Notes under the pieces: model-generated | What the model was told of the DNA's origin: nothing | What the model saw: the letters and a program-made list of their open reading frames with translations, nothing else | Database searches by the model: none | Position numbers and translations under genes: made by a program | Part shown: positions 24,831 to 34,550 of the stretch, one piece after another | Numbering within the stretch: the stretch's first letter is position 1 | Layout: the number at the start of each line of letters is the position of its first letter | DNA from: Lysinibacillus pinottii | Lineage (GTDB): Bacteria; Bacillota; Bacilli; Bacillales_A; Planococcaceae | NCBI RefSeq assembly: GCF_024753545.1 | Contig: NZ_JANTOO010000009.1 | Coordinates: 124,001 to 188,000 of the forward strand | Direction: 5' to 3' | DNA length: 64,000 nucleotides

Positions 24831-25681
24831 AGGTCATGACAACGATACAAGCATTAACCGCTGAAATTCAAGCAGCTAAACAAGCTCATAAAACGATTGG
24901 CCTTGTTCCAACTATGGGATATTTACATGAAGGCCACTTAACATTGGCTCAAACAGCACGTGCAGAAAATGATTTAGTTGTCATGAGTATATTCGTCAAC
25001 CCAACACAATTTGGACCAAATGAAGATTTTGAAAGTTACCCACGGGATTTGCCAAGAGATATTGCGTTAGCAGAGTCTGTCGGCGTAGACCTTGTATTCG
25101 CACCAAGTGTTGAAGAAATGTATCCGCAGGATGGTGGAATTCGTATTCATGCGGGTGAACAGGCAACGATTCTTTGCGGAGCAAGTCGTCCTGGCCATTT
25201 TGATGGTGTGCTACAAGTTGTAGCAAAATTATTCCATCTTACACTTCCCACTAGAGCATATTTCGGCCAAAAAGATGCCCAGCAGGTTGCCATTATTACA
25301 ACAATGGTCCGTGATTTTAATTTTCCTTTAGACATGCGCGTCGTACCTATTGTCCGAGAGGAAGATGGATTAGCAAAGTCTTCTCGCAACATTTATCTAA
25401 GCGAATCGGAAAGAGAAGAGGCTCCTGCCATTCATGAAGCACTACAATTGGCTCGGGATAGCTTTTTAGCAACGGGAGATGTTAGGGAAGCATTAGCAAA
25501 GGCCAAAGCTCATATTCAAATACAAACTCATGGCCGAATTGACTATATTGAATTATTAGCCTACCCAGATTTAACACCAGTGACTGAAACGACACAACAA
25601 GTATTGTTGGCAGCTGCTGTGTATATTGGGAAGACACGCTTAATTGATAATAGTATCTTTACTGTGAAAGAGGGACTATAA
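24827..25681 (+). CDS. panC: Pantothenate synthetase (pantoate-beta-alanine ligase)
   Basis: A 284-aa ATP-dependent ligase of the HIGH-type nucleotidyltransferase fold that joins pantoate and beta-alanine. VPTMGYLHEGHLTL near residue 27 carries the HxGH motif, FVNPTQFGPNEDF lies near 60, and the KSSRNIYLS (KMSKS-like) segment near 184. It overlaps panB (ATGA) and is 2 nt before panD, so the three proteins are probably co-translated. Confidence 0.97.
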   Translation: MKVMTTIQALTAEIQAAKQAHKTIGLVPTMGYLHEGHLTLAQTARAENDLVVMSIFVNPTQFGPNEDFESYPRDLPRDIALAESVGVDLVFAPSVEEMYPQDGGIRIHAGEQATILCGASRPGHFDGVLQVVAKLFHLTLPTRAYFGQKDAQQVAIITTMVRDFNFPLDMRVVPIVREEDGLAKSSRNIYLSESEREEAPAIHEALQLARDSFLATGDVREALAKAKAHIQIQTHGRIDYIELLAYPDLTPVTETTQQVLLAAAVYIGKTRLIDNSIFTVKEGL

Positions 25682-25683
25682 AT

Positions 25684-26067
25684 ATGTTACGAATGATGAT
25701 GAATAGTAAAATCCACCGTGCAACAGTGACACAGGCAGATTTAAATTATGTCGGCTCCATAACAATTGATGAGGACATACTTGAGGCAGTTGGTATGCTC
25801 CCAAATGAAAAGGTACATGTTGTTAATAATAATAATGGCGCTCGTTTTGAAACGTATATTATTGCTGGTGAGCGTGGTTCAGGTGTAATTTGTGTGAATG
25901 GGGCGGCAGCCCGACTCGTACAGCGTGGCGATATTGTCATTATTATTTCCTATGTATATGTGGATAATCATGAGGCTAAGGATCATAAACCGACTGTTGC
26001 CATTATGGGAGAAGATAATTCGATTAAAGAAATGATTTCTTATGAACCAGAAGCAACAGTGATGTAA
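25684..26067 (+). CDS. panD: Aspartate 1-decarboxylase proenzyme
   Basis: A 127-aa pyruvoyl-dependent enzyme that makes beta-alanine from L-aspartate. Self-cleavage is expected at Gly24-Ser25 in LNYVGSITID. Other conserved segments are NNNNGARFETY near residue 50 and GERGSGVICVNGAAARL near 63. Last gene of panBCD, followed by a very stable terminator. A second source of beta-alanine, pyrimidine degradation, is encoded about 20 kb downstream. Confidence 0.97.
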   Translation: MLRMMMNSKIHRATVTQADLNYVGSITIDEDILEAVGMLPNEKVHVVNNNNGARFETYIIAGERGSGVICVNGAAARLVQRGDIVIIISYVYVDNHEAKDHKPTVAIMGEDNSIKEMISYEPEATVM

Positions 26068-26130
26068 GACAAGAGAACGTTTTACCATGATTCCAGAAAC
26101 AAATGAGTAAAGTGGCTGGAAATCGATATC

Positions 26131-26185
26131 AAAAAGGAGGATGGCAAGGCTCATGACTGTAGCCGATTAGCCCATCCTCCTTTTT
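26131..26185 (+). terminator. Terminator of panBCD
   Basis: A perfect 14-bp stem (AAAAAGGAGGATGG with its complement) with an inner GGCT/AGCC pairing and a T-run. The left arm contains a Shine-Dalgarno-like string that does not lead a usable ORF. Confidence 0.9.
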
Positions 26186-26348
26186 ATGTAATCAAAACCG
26201 CTACAAAAGTACTGGTAAAATTTTGTTTTTCTAACTATTAAACTAGTTTGTGAAATTAAAATTTTACAAATGTTCTAGTATTTTATGAGATATTTATGTA
26301 GAATTTAGTTGTTAGTACATCATTTTACTAGTGGAGGTATCATTTGTA

Positions 26349-28472
26349 ATGGAAAATAAACGTAACAAATTTTTAACAGCAACTGCAGCAGCATTGGCTA
26401 TCACAGCGGTAGCAGCAGCACCAGCATCAGCAGCTAGCCCATTTTCGGATGTAAAGGAAAGTCATGCAGATTATAAGGGCATTTCGACACTTTATGCGGC
26501 AGGTATTATTAGCGGATTCCCAGATGGTACATTCAAACCTGATACAAATGTCACGCGCGGACAGGCTGCAAAAATGATTGCAGGCGCATTAAAGCTAGAC
26601 ACGATAGAAGTTGTGAATCCAAACTTTAAGGATATTGATGCAGCTAATCCGTATTACGGCCCAATCGCTGCATTAGTAGGATTAAAAGTTGTTTCAGGCT
26701 ATGGAGATAATACATTCCGTCCAAACCAAACGATTACACATGGTGATTTGGCAAAAATCTTGTCATCTATTCCTAATTTACCAGAATTAGAGAGTGCTAA
26801 AAATCATGAAGCTAGTAAAAGTGTAACACGTGGACAACTCGCAACATTGATTGCAGAAGCTCTAACTAAATTAAACCCAGAAACGCCTGAAAAACCAGAA
26901 GATGCATTTACATTATCCATTTTACATGTTAATGATACACATGCTCGTGCAAATGAACTACCGAAATTAGCAACAGCTGTAAAAGAGCAACGTGAAACAA
27001 AGAAAAATGTTTTAACTTTACATGCGGGTGATGCATTTAGTGGTACATTATACTTCAATGAGTTCCATGGGCAAGCAGATTTAGCGCTATTAAATGAAAT
27101 TGGCTTTGACGCTATGGTATTTGGTAACCATGAATTTGATTTAGGTTCATCACCTGAAGGACATCAAGCACTTGCAGACTTTGTTAAAGGTGCTAAATTC
27201 CCATTTGTGGATGCCAATACAGACTTTTCAGCAGATGCTAAATTTACAGGTTTATTTACAGATCTTATTTCAAGTGAACCTGAAAACGGTAAAATCTATT
27301 CAGGTATTGTAAAAGAAATTGATGGAGAAAAAGTTGGTATCTTTGGTTTAACAACAGAAGAAACTTTGGATATTGCTTCTCCAGGTAAAGTGAAATTCAC
27401 TAACTATATTGAAGAAGCGAAAAAAGCAGTAGCTGCTTTTGAGGGAATGGGCGTTAATAAAATTATTGCTTTAACACATATTGGCTATAATGATAATCCA
27501 AATGTGGATAATGATATTTTACTAGCGAAAAACGTACCAGGCATCGATGTAATTGTTGGTGGACATGACCATACTAAATTAGACGAGCCATTTGTTGTAG
27601 ATACAAACACTGTAGGCGAAGCAAAAGATGCAACATTAATTGTACAAGCTAATGAGTATGTCAAATTTTTAGGAACATTGGATGTCACATTTGATGGCAA
27701 AGGTGTTGTCACTGAGTACGGTGGCGAATTAATCGACCTTGGTAAAGTAGCTGAAGATAAAGCATTAGTAAAATTACTAGCGCCATATAAAGCAAAAATT
27801 GATGAAGTTAACAACAAGGAAATCGGTGTGAAAATTTCTGAGGAGTTAGCAAATCCACGTGCAACTGAAACAAACTTAGAAAGTGTACGTAGCAATGAAA
27901 CAGCGTTAGGTAATATTATTACAGATGGTATGTTGGCAAAAGCACAAAAATATACAGATAAAACAGTTGTCATGGCACTACAAAATGGTGGCGGTATTCG
28001 TGCAGCAATTCCAGCAGGCAATATTACGGTTGGACAAGTGATTACAGTATTACCATTTGGTAACACATTAGCATTAATGGATACTACTGGAGCTGAGCTA
28101 AAAGCAGCATTTGAAGTTTCCTTAAAAAATGCACCTAAAGAAAATGGTGGTTTCCTACACATTGGTGGAGCGAAATTACAATATGACTCATCAAAAGAAG
28201 CTGGCTCACGTGTTGTTTCAATCGAATATTTAGATAAAGCAACTGGCAAGTATGTTGCTTTAGAAGATAATAAAACATATACAGTAGCAACGAATGCCTT
28301 CACTGCTAAAGGTGGAGACGGCTTTGATATGTTTGCTAAAGCATATGAAGAAGGTCGAGTAACAGATTTAGGTTTATCTGATTGGGAGAACCTACAAGAG
28401 CAATTATTATCATTAAAAGAAGTGAAAACAACTGCTGAAGGTCGTATTGTTGATGTTGCAAAAAAGAAATAA
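26349..28472 (+). CDS. S-layer-homology-anchored 5'-nucleotidase/metallophosphatase
   Basis: A 707-aa secreted enzyme. Residues 1-28 are a signal peptide (cleavage after ASA). Two clear SLH domains follow (about 31-84, GIISGFPDGTFKPDTNVTRGQ; about 93-145, VVSGYGDNTFRPNQTITHGD), then a shortened third one with only SVTRGQLATLIAEAL recognisable. The calcineurin-like metallophosphatase domain (about 195-440) has HVNDTHAR, GNHEFD and GGHDHT metal motifs, and a C-terminal 5'-nucleotidase domain (about 480-700) has LQNGGGIRA and FTAKGGDGFDMF. It should hydrolyse extracellular nucleotides or related phosphoesters at the cell wall. The ATG is preceded by GGAGGT (10 nt). It lies between panD and dinG, which adjoin in B. 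subtilis. Confidence 0.92.
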   Translation: MENKRNKFLTATAAALAITAVAAAPASAASPFSDVKESHADYKGISTLYAAGIISGFPDGTFKPDTNVTRGQAAKMIAGALKLDTIEVVNPNFKDIDAANPYYGPIAALVGLKVVSGYGDNTFRPNQTITHGDLAKILSSIPNLPELESAKNHEASKSVTRGQLATLIAEALTKLNPETPEKPEDAFTLSILHVNDTHARANELPKLATAVKEQRETKKNVLTLHAGDAFSGTLYFNEFHGQADLALLNEIGFDAMVFGNHEFDLGSSPEGHQALADFVKGAKFPFVDANTDFSADAKFTGLFTDLISSEPENGKIYSGIVKEIDGEKVGIFGLTTEETLDIASPGKVKFTNYIEEAKKAVAAFEGMGVNKIIALTHIGYNDNPNVDNDILLAKNVPGIDVIVGGHDHTKLDEPFVVDTNTVGEAKDATLIVQANEYVKFLGTLDVTFDGKGVVTEYGGELIDLGKVAEDKALVKLLAPYKAKIDEVNNKEIGVKISEELANPRATETNLESVRSNETALGNIITDGMLAKAQKYTDKTVVMALQNGGGIRAAIPAGNITVGQVITVLPFGNTLALMDTTGAELKAAFEVSLKNAPKENGGFLHIGGAKLQYDSSKEAGSRVVSIEYLDKATGKYVALEDNKTYTVATNAFTAKGGDGFDMFAKAYEEGRVTDLGLSDWENLQEQLLSLKEVKTTAEGRIVDVAKKK

Positions 28473-28532
28473 TACTTTCTAAAAAATAGCTTGAAAACAA
28501 CATCATCTTTAAAATATGTCACAAGGCTATTT

Positions 28533-28572
28533 CCGCAACCTTAAAGGATTCCCTGAGGTTGCGGTTTTTTAA
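28533..28572 (+). terminator. Terminator after SLH nucleotidase
   Basis: CCGCAACCT pairs perfectly with AGGTTGCGG and is followed by six T. Confidence 0.9.
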
Positions 28573-28688
28573 TTTATATGGAGCAAAAGGAATTGCCTAT
28601 TAGAAGACGTGTAGGGGAGAAAGGATGCTGCTGAACCAAATATATGATAAAATTCTTCTTATCTAATGTGAACTGTGAGTTGAGATGT

Positions 28689-31460
28689 ATGATGGAAAGT
28701 CAAAAATATGCCATTGTGGATTTGGAGACAACGGGTCATTCACCAGCGAATGGGGACCGGATGATTCAAATTGCCATTGTTATTATGAAGGATTGGGAAA
28801 TTGAGCGTACCTATACGAAATTTATTAACCCAGGCAAAGCCATTCCTACTTTTATTCAAGATTTAACGCATATAACAAATGAGGATGTAAAGGATTCATA
28901 CCCTTTTGAGGAACATGCGGATTACATATATGAGCTACTGGCTGATTGTGTGTTTGTAGCCCATAATGCCGATTTTGACTTATCATTTTTACAGGCGGAG
29001 TTTAAACGGGCAGGCCTTCCAAAGTGGCAAGGTAAAAAAATGGATACAGTAGAGCTAGCAAAAATTTTGTTTCCGATGTCACTCGGCTTTAAGCTAGGAG
29101 ACTTGGCGGCGGATTTAAATATAGAGTTGGCCAATGCACATCGAGCGGATGATGATGCTCGTGCTACAGCAGAGCTGTTCAAATGTTGTTGGAAAGAGCT
29201 ACTAAGTCTGCCTCAACTAACATTAGAACAAATGCATAAGCGTTCTTTTCGCTTAAAATCGAATATTTCACAGCTTTTTTTCGAGGCACTGCAAATAAAA
29301 CGTCAGCATAAAACAGGCAATGAAAATGTGCACTATTACCGGAATTTTGCGATTTGTAATGGTCGTAATAAACATGACAATGCGTCAGAGACGATTGATT
29401 ATCCGCAAACAGTGGCAGATAAAACGGCCTTAATGACAAAGGCTCTACCCAATTTTGAAGAACGTCCAGCACAATTTAAGATGATGGATACGATTTGGCA
29501 AGCACTACATGAGCAAAAGGAATGTGTAATTGAAGCTTCCACGGGTATTGGCAAAACGGCAGGTTATTTACTGCCAGCCATTGTATATGCTCGTACTGTC
29601 CATAAGAAAATCGCGATTAGTACCTATACATCCTATCTACAAGAACAGCTTGTAGAGGAGGAGCTACCAAAGATAGAGAAAATCCTTGGTACAAAAGTAA
29701 ACATATGCGTACTAAAGGGGATGCAGCATTATATTGATCTAGATCGTTTTGAACAATGTATGGCATATGGTGACGAATCCTATGATGATACTTTTTCTAT
29801 TTTACAGATTCTCGTTTGGCTGACGAAAACAGAGACGGGTGTGCTAAGTGAGCTGAATGTATCAGGTGGCGGACAACTGTTTTTAGAGAAAATCCGCAAA
29901 ATACCAAATGACAAACCATCTAAAGGCTTTGATTTCTATGAACAAGCTCTAAAGAACAGTGCATTTGCTGACTGCATTGTGACAAATCATGCTATGGTTT
30001 TAAGCGATTTGGTTCGTCAAACGCCGATATTTACACAAGTAGATGGATGGGTAATTGATGAAGCACATCAATTTATTCAGGCTGCGATGCAACAGGATGA
30101 AATAGTCTTCTCCTATACGCAATGGAAATATATTTTCGGTCAAATTGGCACAATGGAGGACACAGCACTATATCACCTTTTTTGTGAAGCGGCAAAGAAA
30201 AAACAACGCGTATCGATGCAAAGTTTACAGCGACTGGATGCTCAGTTTATCCGGTTACAGCGTGCATTTGATGAGACCATTCAACGAACAGTTCAAAGCA
30301 TGCAGCAGCATATGAAAGGGAAGCGAGCTAGCAGCAAATGTACCTTGTTTATAGAGGATGTTACGCTTGCCAAAGAGTCATTTTTACATGTAAGCAAACT
30401 AACTCAGCAATGGCTTGATCTTGCGACTGAAGCAGCCCAAGGATTTGAAAATAATATTGAGCAATTAGATAAAAATGATCTTTATGTTGTATCCGAATGG
30501 CATTATTGGATTCGAGAAGTAAAAATAAAAATTGCGGAATGGGAAGACATATTCCTGTCACCACAGGACGGAAGTTCAGTTTGGCTAGAATTTGATGTTC
30601 GAAGTGTTCCTGGCAGTTTACATGTTTTTAAAAAACCAGCCAATGTAACACCCATTATTGAACAAGTATTAGCACCTCTTCGCAAGCAAGCGAGCATTAT
30701 ATGGACATCAGGCACATTAACGGTACCAGGCAATGAGCGTTTTGTTACACGACAATTAGGAATTTCTGATAGCGTTGAAGTAATAAAATTACAAGCACCG
30801 CCAGCCTATTATGCGGGTGCAAAGGCATATATTGTCACTGATATGCCAGACATTCAGCATGTTAGTCAGGAAGAATATATTGAGGCAGTTGCTCATGCGA
30901 TTACGAGAACTGTTAGAATGACAGAAGGTCGTTGTTTTGTGCTTTTCACAGCCCAGGATATGCTACGGAAAACAGTCGAGCTCATTCAAGATAGTGAACT
31001 TTTAGATGATTATATGCTTTTTGCGCAAGGTGTTACAGGTGGTAGCCGTATGCGTATTCTGAAATCATTTCAAAAATTTAGCCATGCTGTTCTTTTTGGA
31101 ACAAACAGTTTTTGGGAAGGTGTAGATGTTCCTGGAGATGCCCTTGCCTCTGTTATTGTCGTGCGGCTGCCATTTTCTTCACCAGAAGAGCCTATCTTTA
31201 AGGCAAGAGCTCAGCATCTTACAGCGCAAGGACGCAATTCCTTCACGGAGTTGTCATTGCCTGAGGCTATTATGCGCTTTAAGCAAGGCTTTGGTCGCTT
31301 AATTCGTTCATCTCAAGATAAAGGTGCTTTTATTGTCCTCGACCGTCGAATAACAAGCAAATCCTATGGCAAAGAATTTATAAAAGCACTACCGCCAATC
31401 GACGTAAAGAAATTGCAGCTACCCGAATTATTAAAAGAACTGAACCATTGGCAAAAATAG
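28689..31460 (+). CDS. dinG: DinG family helicase with N-terminal 3'-5' exonuclease domain
   Basis: A 923-aa protein of the Gram-positive DinG type. Residues 7-165 are a DEDDh exonuclease domain (VDLETTG at 10-16, HNADFDLSFL near 95, HRADDDARATAEL near 150). The XPD/DinG helicase part follows, with Walker A STGIGKTAGYL near 284, DEAH near 457 and C-terminal motifs FGTNSFWEGVDVPGD near 800 and QGFGRLIRSS near 870. The Fe-S cysteine cluster of enteric DinG is not apparent, as expected for Firmicutes, where exonuclease activity is the known one. The upstream 15 codons lack a ribosome site; ATG at 28692 is also possible. Confidence 0.92.
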   Translation: MMESQKYAIVDLETTGHSPANGDRMIQIAIVIMKDWEIERTYTKFINPGKAIPTFIQDLTHITNEDVKDSYPFEEHADYIYELLADCVFVAHNADFDLSFLQAEFKRAGLPKWQGKKMDTVELAKILFPMSLGFKLGDLAADLNIELANAHRADDDARATAELFKCCWKELLSLPQLTLEQMHKRSFRLKSNISQLFFEALQIKRQHKTGNENVHYYRNFAICNGRNKHDNASETIDYPQTVADKTALMTKALPNFEERPAQFKMMDTIWQALHEQKECVIEASTGIGKTAGYLLPAIVYARTVHKKIAISTYTSYLQEQLVEEELPKIEKILGTKVNICVLKGMQHYIDLDRFEQCMAYGDESYDDTFSILQILVWLTKTETGVLSELNVSGGGQLFLEKIRKIPNDKPSKGFDFYEQALKNSAFADCIVTNHAMVLSDLVRQTPIFTQVDGWVIDEAHQFIQAAMQQDEIVFSYTQWKYIFGQIGTMEDTALYHLFCEAAKKKQRVSMQSLQRLDAQFIRLQRAFDETIQRTVQSMQQHMKGKRASSKCTLFIEDVTLAKESFLHVSKLTQQWLDLATEAAQGFENNIEQLDKNDLYVVSEWHYWIREVKIKIAEWEDIFLSPQDGSSVWLEFDVRSVPGSLHVFKKPANVTPIIEQVLAPLRKQASIIWTSGTLTVPGNERFVTRQLGISDSVEVIKLQAPPAYYAGAKAYIVTDMPDIQHVSQEEYIEAVAHAITRTVRMTEGRCFVLFTAQDMLRKTVELIQDSELLDDYMLFAQGVTGGSRMRILKSFQKFSHAVLFGTNSFWEGVDVPGDALASVIVVRLPFSSPEEPIFKARAQHLTAQGRNSFTELSLPEAIMRFKQGFGRLIRSSQDKGAFIVLDRRITSKSYGKEFIKALPPIDVKKLQLPELLKELNHWQK

Positions 31461-31464
31461 AATG

Positions 31465-31497
31465 AACCCCTTTTAGCATGAGCTAGAAGGGGTTTTT
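31465..31497. terminator. Terminator between dinG and tetR
   Basis: AACCCCTT and AAGGGGTT arms with an inner AGC/GCT pair and a T-run; convergent genes flank it. Confidence 0.85.
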
Positions 31498-31518
31498 AAA
31501 TGGCTTAGACGTTTCATC

Positions 31519-32208
31519 CTATTGTAAGGGTTGTTTGTTGTTAGTTTGACCCTCAAAAAGGTTAGCGTTTTGAACAATTTTAGTAATATAGCTCATAACG
31601 ATTTCCGTTGCTTGTTGAGCATCATAGCTTTTTCGATTATTTAAAAGGTTGGTAAACATACCTTGCCAAATTAAGAGTGTGATTTCATTAATAGCATCCA
31701 CGTTACCCTCTGTTAAGTAGCCCTCCTTTAAAGCAATTTCTAACATAGAACGACCTCGTTTTGTCAGGCTGTGCTGAAACAATATAGTCTTTAAATCATC
31801 TGGAATATTAATTAAATCATTGGGGTAAAAGTTATAATAATTTTCCAATAATTTTTCTGGTGTTTCTCCTAAATCCATAATAAAGACGGCATGAAAAATC
31901 TGTGGCTGTTTGAAGGAGTATTGGCAAAAACATTCCCAAGCTAATAAATATTTATCAATAGGATCTTTGCCTCTTTCTATGTAACGCGCAACTTCGTTCG
32001 TATAGTCTTGCATACATCTCATTGATGCAAAAAAGAGGAGATGAGAGATTTCTGAAAAATAATTGTAAATGGTTGCACTGTTATAACCAGCCTTATCGGC
32101 AACCTTTCTAATCGTCACATTCTCCAATCCTTCTTCTTCTATAATTTCTGCCGTGGCGTCTACAAAGTATTTCCACATACGACTCCTTTGTATTTCCTTT
32201 TTTTTCAT
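31519..32208 (-). CDS. TetR/AcrR family transcriptional regulator
   Basis: A 229-aa regulator. The N-terminal helix-turn-helix spans about residues 12-60 (NVTIRKVADKAGYNSATIYNYF); the rest is the helical ligand-binding domain. The start is ATG at 32208 (GGGGGG 9 nt upstream) rather than the in-frame codon at 32238. It is divergent from the CocE/NonD hydrolase-MFS pair across 286 nt that contain a 35-bp palindrome, so it probably controls that pair. The ligand is unknown. Confidence 0.9.
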   Translation of the reverse strand: MKKKEIQRSRMWKYFVDATAEIIEEEGLENVTIRKVADKAGYNSATIYNYFSEISHLLFFASMRCMQDYTNEVARYIERGKDPIDKYLLAWECFCQYSFKQPQIFHAVFIMDLGETPEKLLENYYNFYPNDLINIPDDLKTILFQHSLTKRGRSMLEIALKEGYLTEGNVDAINEITLLIWQGMFTNLLNNRKSYDAQQATEIVMSYITKIVQNANLFEGQTNNKQPLQ

Positions 32209-32356
32209 AGTAATGTCCCCCCGACGTACACTGTCCATGTAAAATTATTAGTTAAATTCATATATTTACCATTTGTAAGTTAATTTAAACTTATTATAGC
32301 ATAACAATTTTGCTTTACATCTTCCATTATAGCATCAGCTTTTAGCATTTTCAGTG

Positions 32357-32385
32357 TTGTACATTGGAATTTCAGATGATATACT
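32357..32385 (+). promoter_or_regulatory. Candidate promoter of hydrolase-MFS operon
   Basis: TTGTAC (32357-32362), a 17-nt spacer and TATACT (32380-32385). The -10 overlaps the left arm of the adjacent palindrome. The -35 is only a partial match. Confidence 0.4.
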
Positions 32386-32416
32386 AATCACAATTATTTT
32401 ATAATCATGATTAGTA
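32382..32416. promoter_or_regulatory. Probable TetR operator (35-bp palindrome)
   Basis: TACTAATCA and TGATTAGTA are perfect 9-bp outer arms; extended to 16 bp per arm there are only two mismatches around a TTT centre at 32398-32400. It lies between the divergent tetR and hydrolase genes over a promoter-like region. Confidence 0.6.
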
Positions 32417-32494
32417 AATAATTAAGATTCTGAATAATTAGATAAAAAGGGATGCTAGAGCAATGAGTTTAAACACAAGAGGAGGATTTATTCA

Positions 32495-34528
32495 ATGAGT
32501 AAAAAAATTGTGACACAATTTGAGTGTACATATGAAACAATCGAAAACACATGGATTGAATTAGCAGACGGCACAAAACTTTCTAGTCGAATTTGGTTAC
32601 CGACAGTAGAAGCAGGACAAAAAGTACCAGCTATTCTGGAGTATATTCCTTATCGCAAAACAGATGGTACAAGAGCAAGAGATGAGCCAATGCACGGGTA
32701 TTTTGCGGGACATGGATACGCCGTTGTTCGAGTAGATATGCGAGGGTCAGGTGAGTCAGATGGCTTATTAAAAGATGAGTATTTAAAGCAAGAGCAGGAT
32801 GATGCACTTGAAGTAATTGAATGGATGGCTAGCCAAAGCTGGTGTAATGGCAATATTGGGATGATGGGGAAATCATGGGGTGGATTTAATTCTCTGCAAG
32901 TAGCTGCTAGAAGACCAAAAGCGTTAAAGGCGATTATTACAGTAGGCTTCACGGATGATCGCTATAACAATGACATTCACTATAAGGGTGGTTGTTTGTT
33001 AAATGATAACTTCTGGTGGGGCGCCATTATGTTAGCGTACCAGCTACGTCCGATTGATCCTCATATTGTTGGCGATAGCTGGCGTGAAAAATGGATGCAA
33101 CGTTTAGAAAATATGCCTTTATGGATGGCACAGTGGATGGAGCATCAAACAAGAGATGACTACTGGAAGCATGGTTCAGTTTGTGAGAATTATGATGACA
33201 TCGAAATTCCTGTTTTTGCACTAGATGGTTGGGAAGATTCCTATACGAACACAGTTTTAAGTTTAATGGAAGGGCTTTCTGTTCCTAGAAAGGGCATTAT
33301 TGGCCCATGGGCACATGTTTACCCACATGATGGAGTTCCAGGTCCAGCAATGGGCTTTTTACAAGAGGCCGTGAAATGGTGGGATCATTGGTTAAAAGGA
33401 ATTGACAATGATGTAATGGACGGACCAATGGTGAATGTTTGGGTTGAAAAAAGCATGGAACCATCTGTTAAGAAACCAGTCAGCCATGGCTATTGGGTTG
33501 GACTCGAATCATGGCCAACAGTGGCAGAGGTACAAACGAAGGCGTATCAACTGACACATGGAAAATTAGTAGAGCATCGTAGTGATCACCAAGAACAGGT
33601 ACAATTAAAAACACCACAAAATCATGGTCTATTATCGGGAGAATGGATGGGTGCTGGAGTACTAGGCGAAAGTCCAGCAGATCAACGAGTTGATGACGGA
33701 ATGGCCATGATATTTGAAACAGACATGCTAGAGAACCCACTAGAGATTGTGGGTTATCCGAAGTTTGAAGTGGAATTAATGAGTGATAAACCACATGCGA
33801 TGCTGTTTGCGCAGTTGTCAGACGTTGCACCAAATGGAGCTGTTACTCGTGTGTCCTATGGCGTGATGAATTTAACACATTTGAATGGTCATGATCATGT
33901 AGAATTATTAATTCCTGGTAAAAAAGTGAAAGCCTTTGTGCAATTAGATTGCTGTGGACATCAATTTAAAGCGGGGCACCGTTTACGCTTATCATTAGCA
34001 ACAACGTTTTGGCCAATGTTTTGGCCGATGCCAGAAGACGCTACATTGACATTAAATCTTGAAACAGCTACTTTCACATTGCCAACCTTCCATGGACATC
34101 AAATAGCTGGACCAAATATGAATCCTGAAAGTGCAACATTAACACCTATAACAACGCTCCAAGAAGGAAGAGTGGATCGTTCTATTTCATACGACATTTT
34201 AACAGATACATGGACATGTATTACTGATGGGGTTGGAGGCGTTTTTGGTGAAGGGATATATCGCTTTGATGATATTGATATCACGGTTGAACATAATTTG
34301 AAACGAGAATTAACCTTATCGAATGCTGATCCATTGTCAGCTCACTATACAATCTATCAAAAAATGAAAATAGGTCGTGAGGGTTGGTGGATAGATGCTG
34401 ATATTACGGTTACTAAAACATCTACTCTAGAAAACTTCCAAATTATTGGGGAGATGGCGATCAAAGAAAATGACAAACAGGTCTTCCATAAGGAATGGGA
34501 TCAAAAAATTAAACGTCATGGCTTGTAA
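32495..34528 (+). CDS. CocE/NonD family (S15) alpha/beta hydrolase
   Basis: A 677-aa cytoplasmic serine hydrolase of the X-Pro dipeptidyl-peptidase/cocaine esterase superfamily. The alpha/beta-hydrolase domain spans about residues 15-300, with VRVDMRGSGESDG near 80 and the nucleophile Ser127 in GKSWGG; the Asp of the ALDGWED segment near 245 and the His of GPWAHVYPH near 273 are likely triad members. A beta jelly-roll XPDD-type C-terminal domain (about 320-530) follows, then about 130 further residues of beta-rich sequence. The true substrate, an ester, amide or peptide, cannot be told. It is coupled to an MFS transporter 22 nt downstream, so it may cleave an imported compound. Confidence 0.88.
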   Translation: MSKKIVTQFECTYETIENTWIELADGTKLSSRIWLPTVEAGQKVPAILEYIPYRKTDGTRARDEPMHGYFAGHGYAVVRVDMRGSGESDGLLKDEYLKQEQDDALEVIEWMASQSWCNGNIGMMGKSWGGFNSLQVAARRPKALKAIITVGFTDDRYNNDIHYKGGCLLNDNFWWGAIMLAYQLRPIDPHIVGDSWREKWMQRLENMPLWMAQWMEHQTRDDYWKHGSVCENYDDIEIPVFALDGWEDSYTNTVLSLMEGLSVPRKGIIGPWAHVYPHDGVPGPAMGFLQEAVKWWDHWLKGIDNDVMDGPMVNVWVEKSMEPSVKKPVSHGYWVGLESWPTVAEVQTKAYQLTHGKLVEHRSDHQEQVQLKTPQNHGLLSGEWMGAGVLGESPADQRVDDGMAMIFETDMLENPLEIVGYPKFEVELMSDKPHAMLFAQLSDVAPNGAVTRVSYGVMNLTHLNGHDHVELLIPGKKVKAFVQLDCCGHQFKAGHRLRLSLATTFWPMFWPMPEDATLTLNLETATFTLPTFHGHQIAGPNMNPESATLTPITTLQEGRVDRSISYDILTDTWTCITDGVGGVFGEGIYRFDDIDITVEHNLKRELTLSNADPLSAHYTIYQKMKIGREGWWIDADITVTKTSTLENFQIIGEMAIKENDKQVFHKEWDQKIKRHGL

Positions 34529-34550
34529 ATAACATATAAGGGGTAAACAT

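Noticed and set aside
26141..26170. A 9-codon ORF with an AAGGAGG string directly before its ATG
   Set aside because: The string has no spacing to the ATG and is one arm of the panBCD terminator stem.
27485..28522. A 345-codon open frame antisense to the SLH nucleotidase
   Set aside because: It lies entirely opposite a gene with unambiguous domains, has no ribosome site and a composition (Ser, Thr, Phe rich) typical of an antisense shadow.
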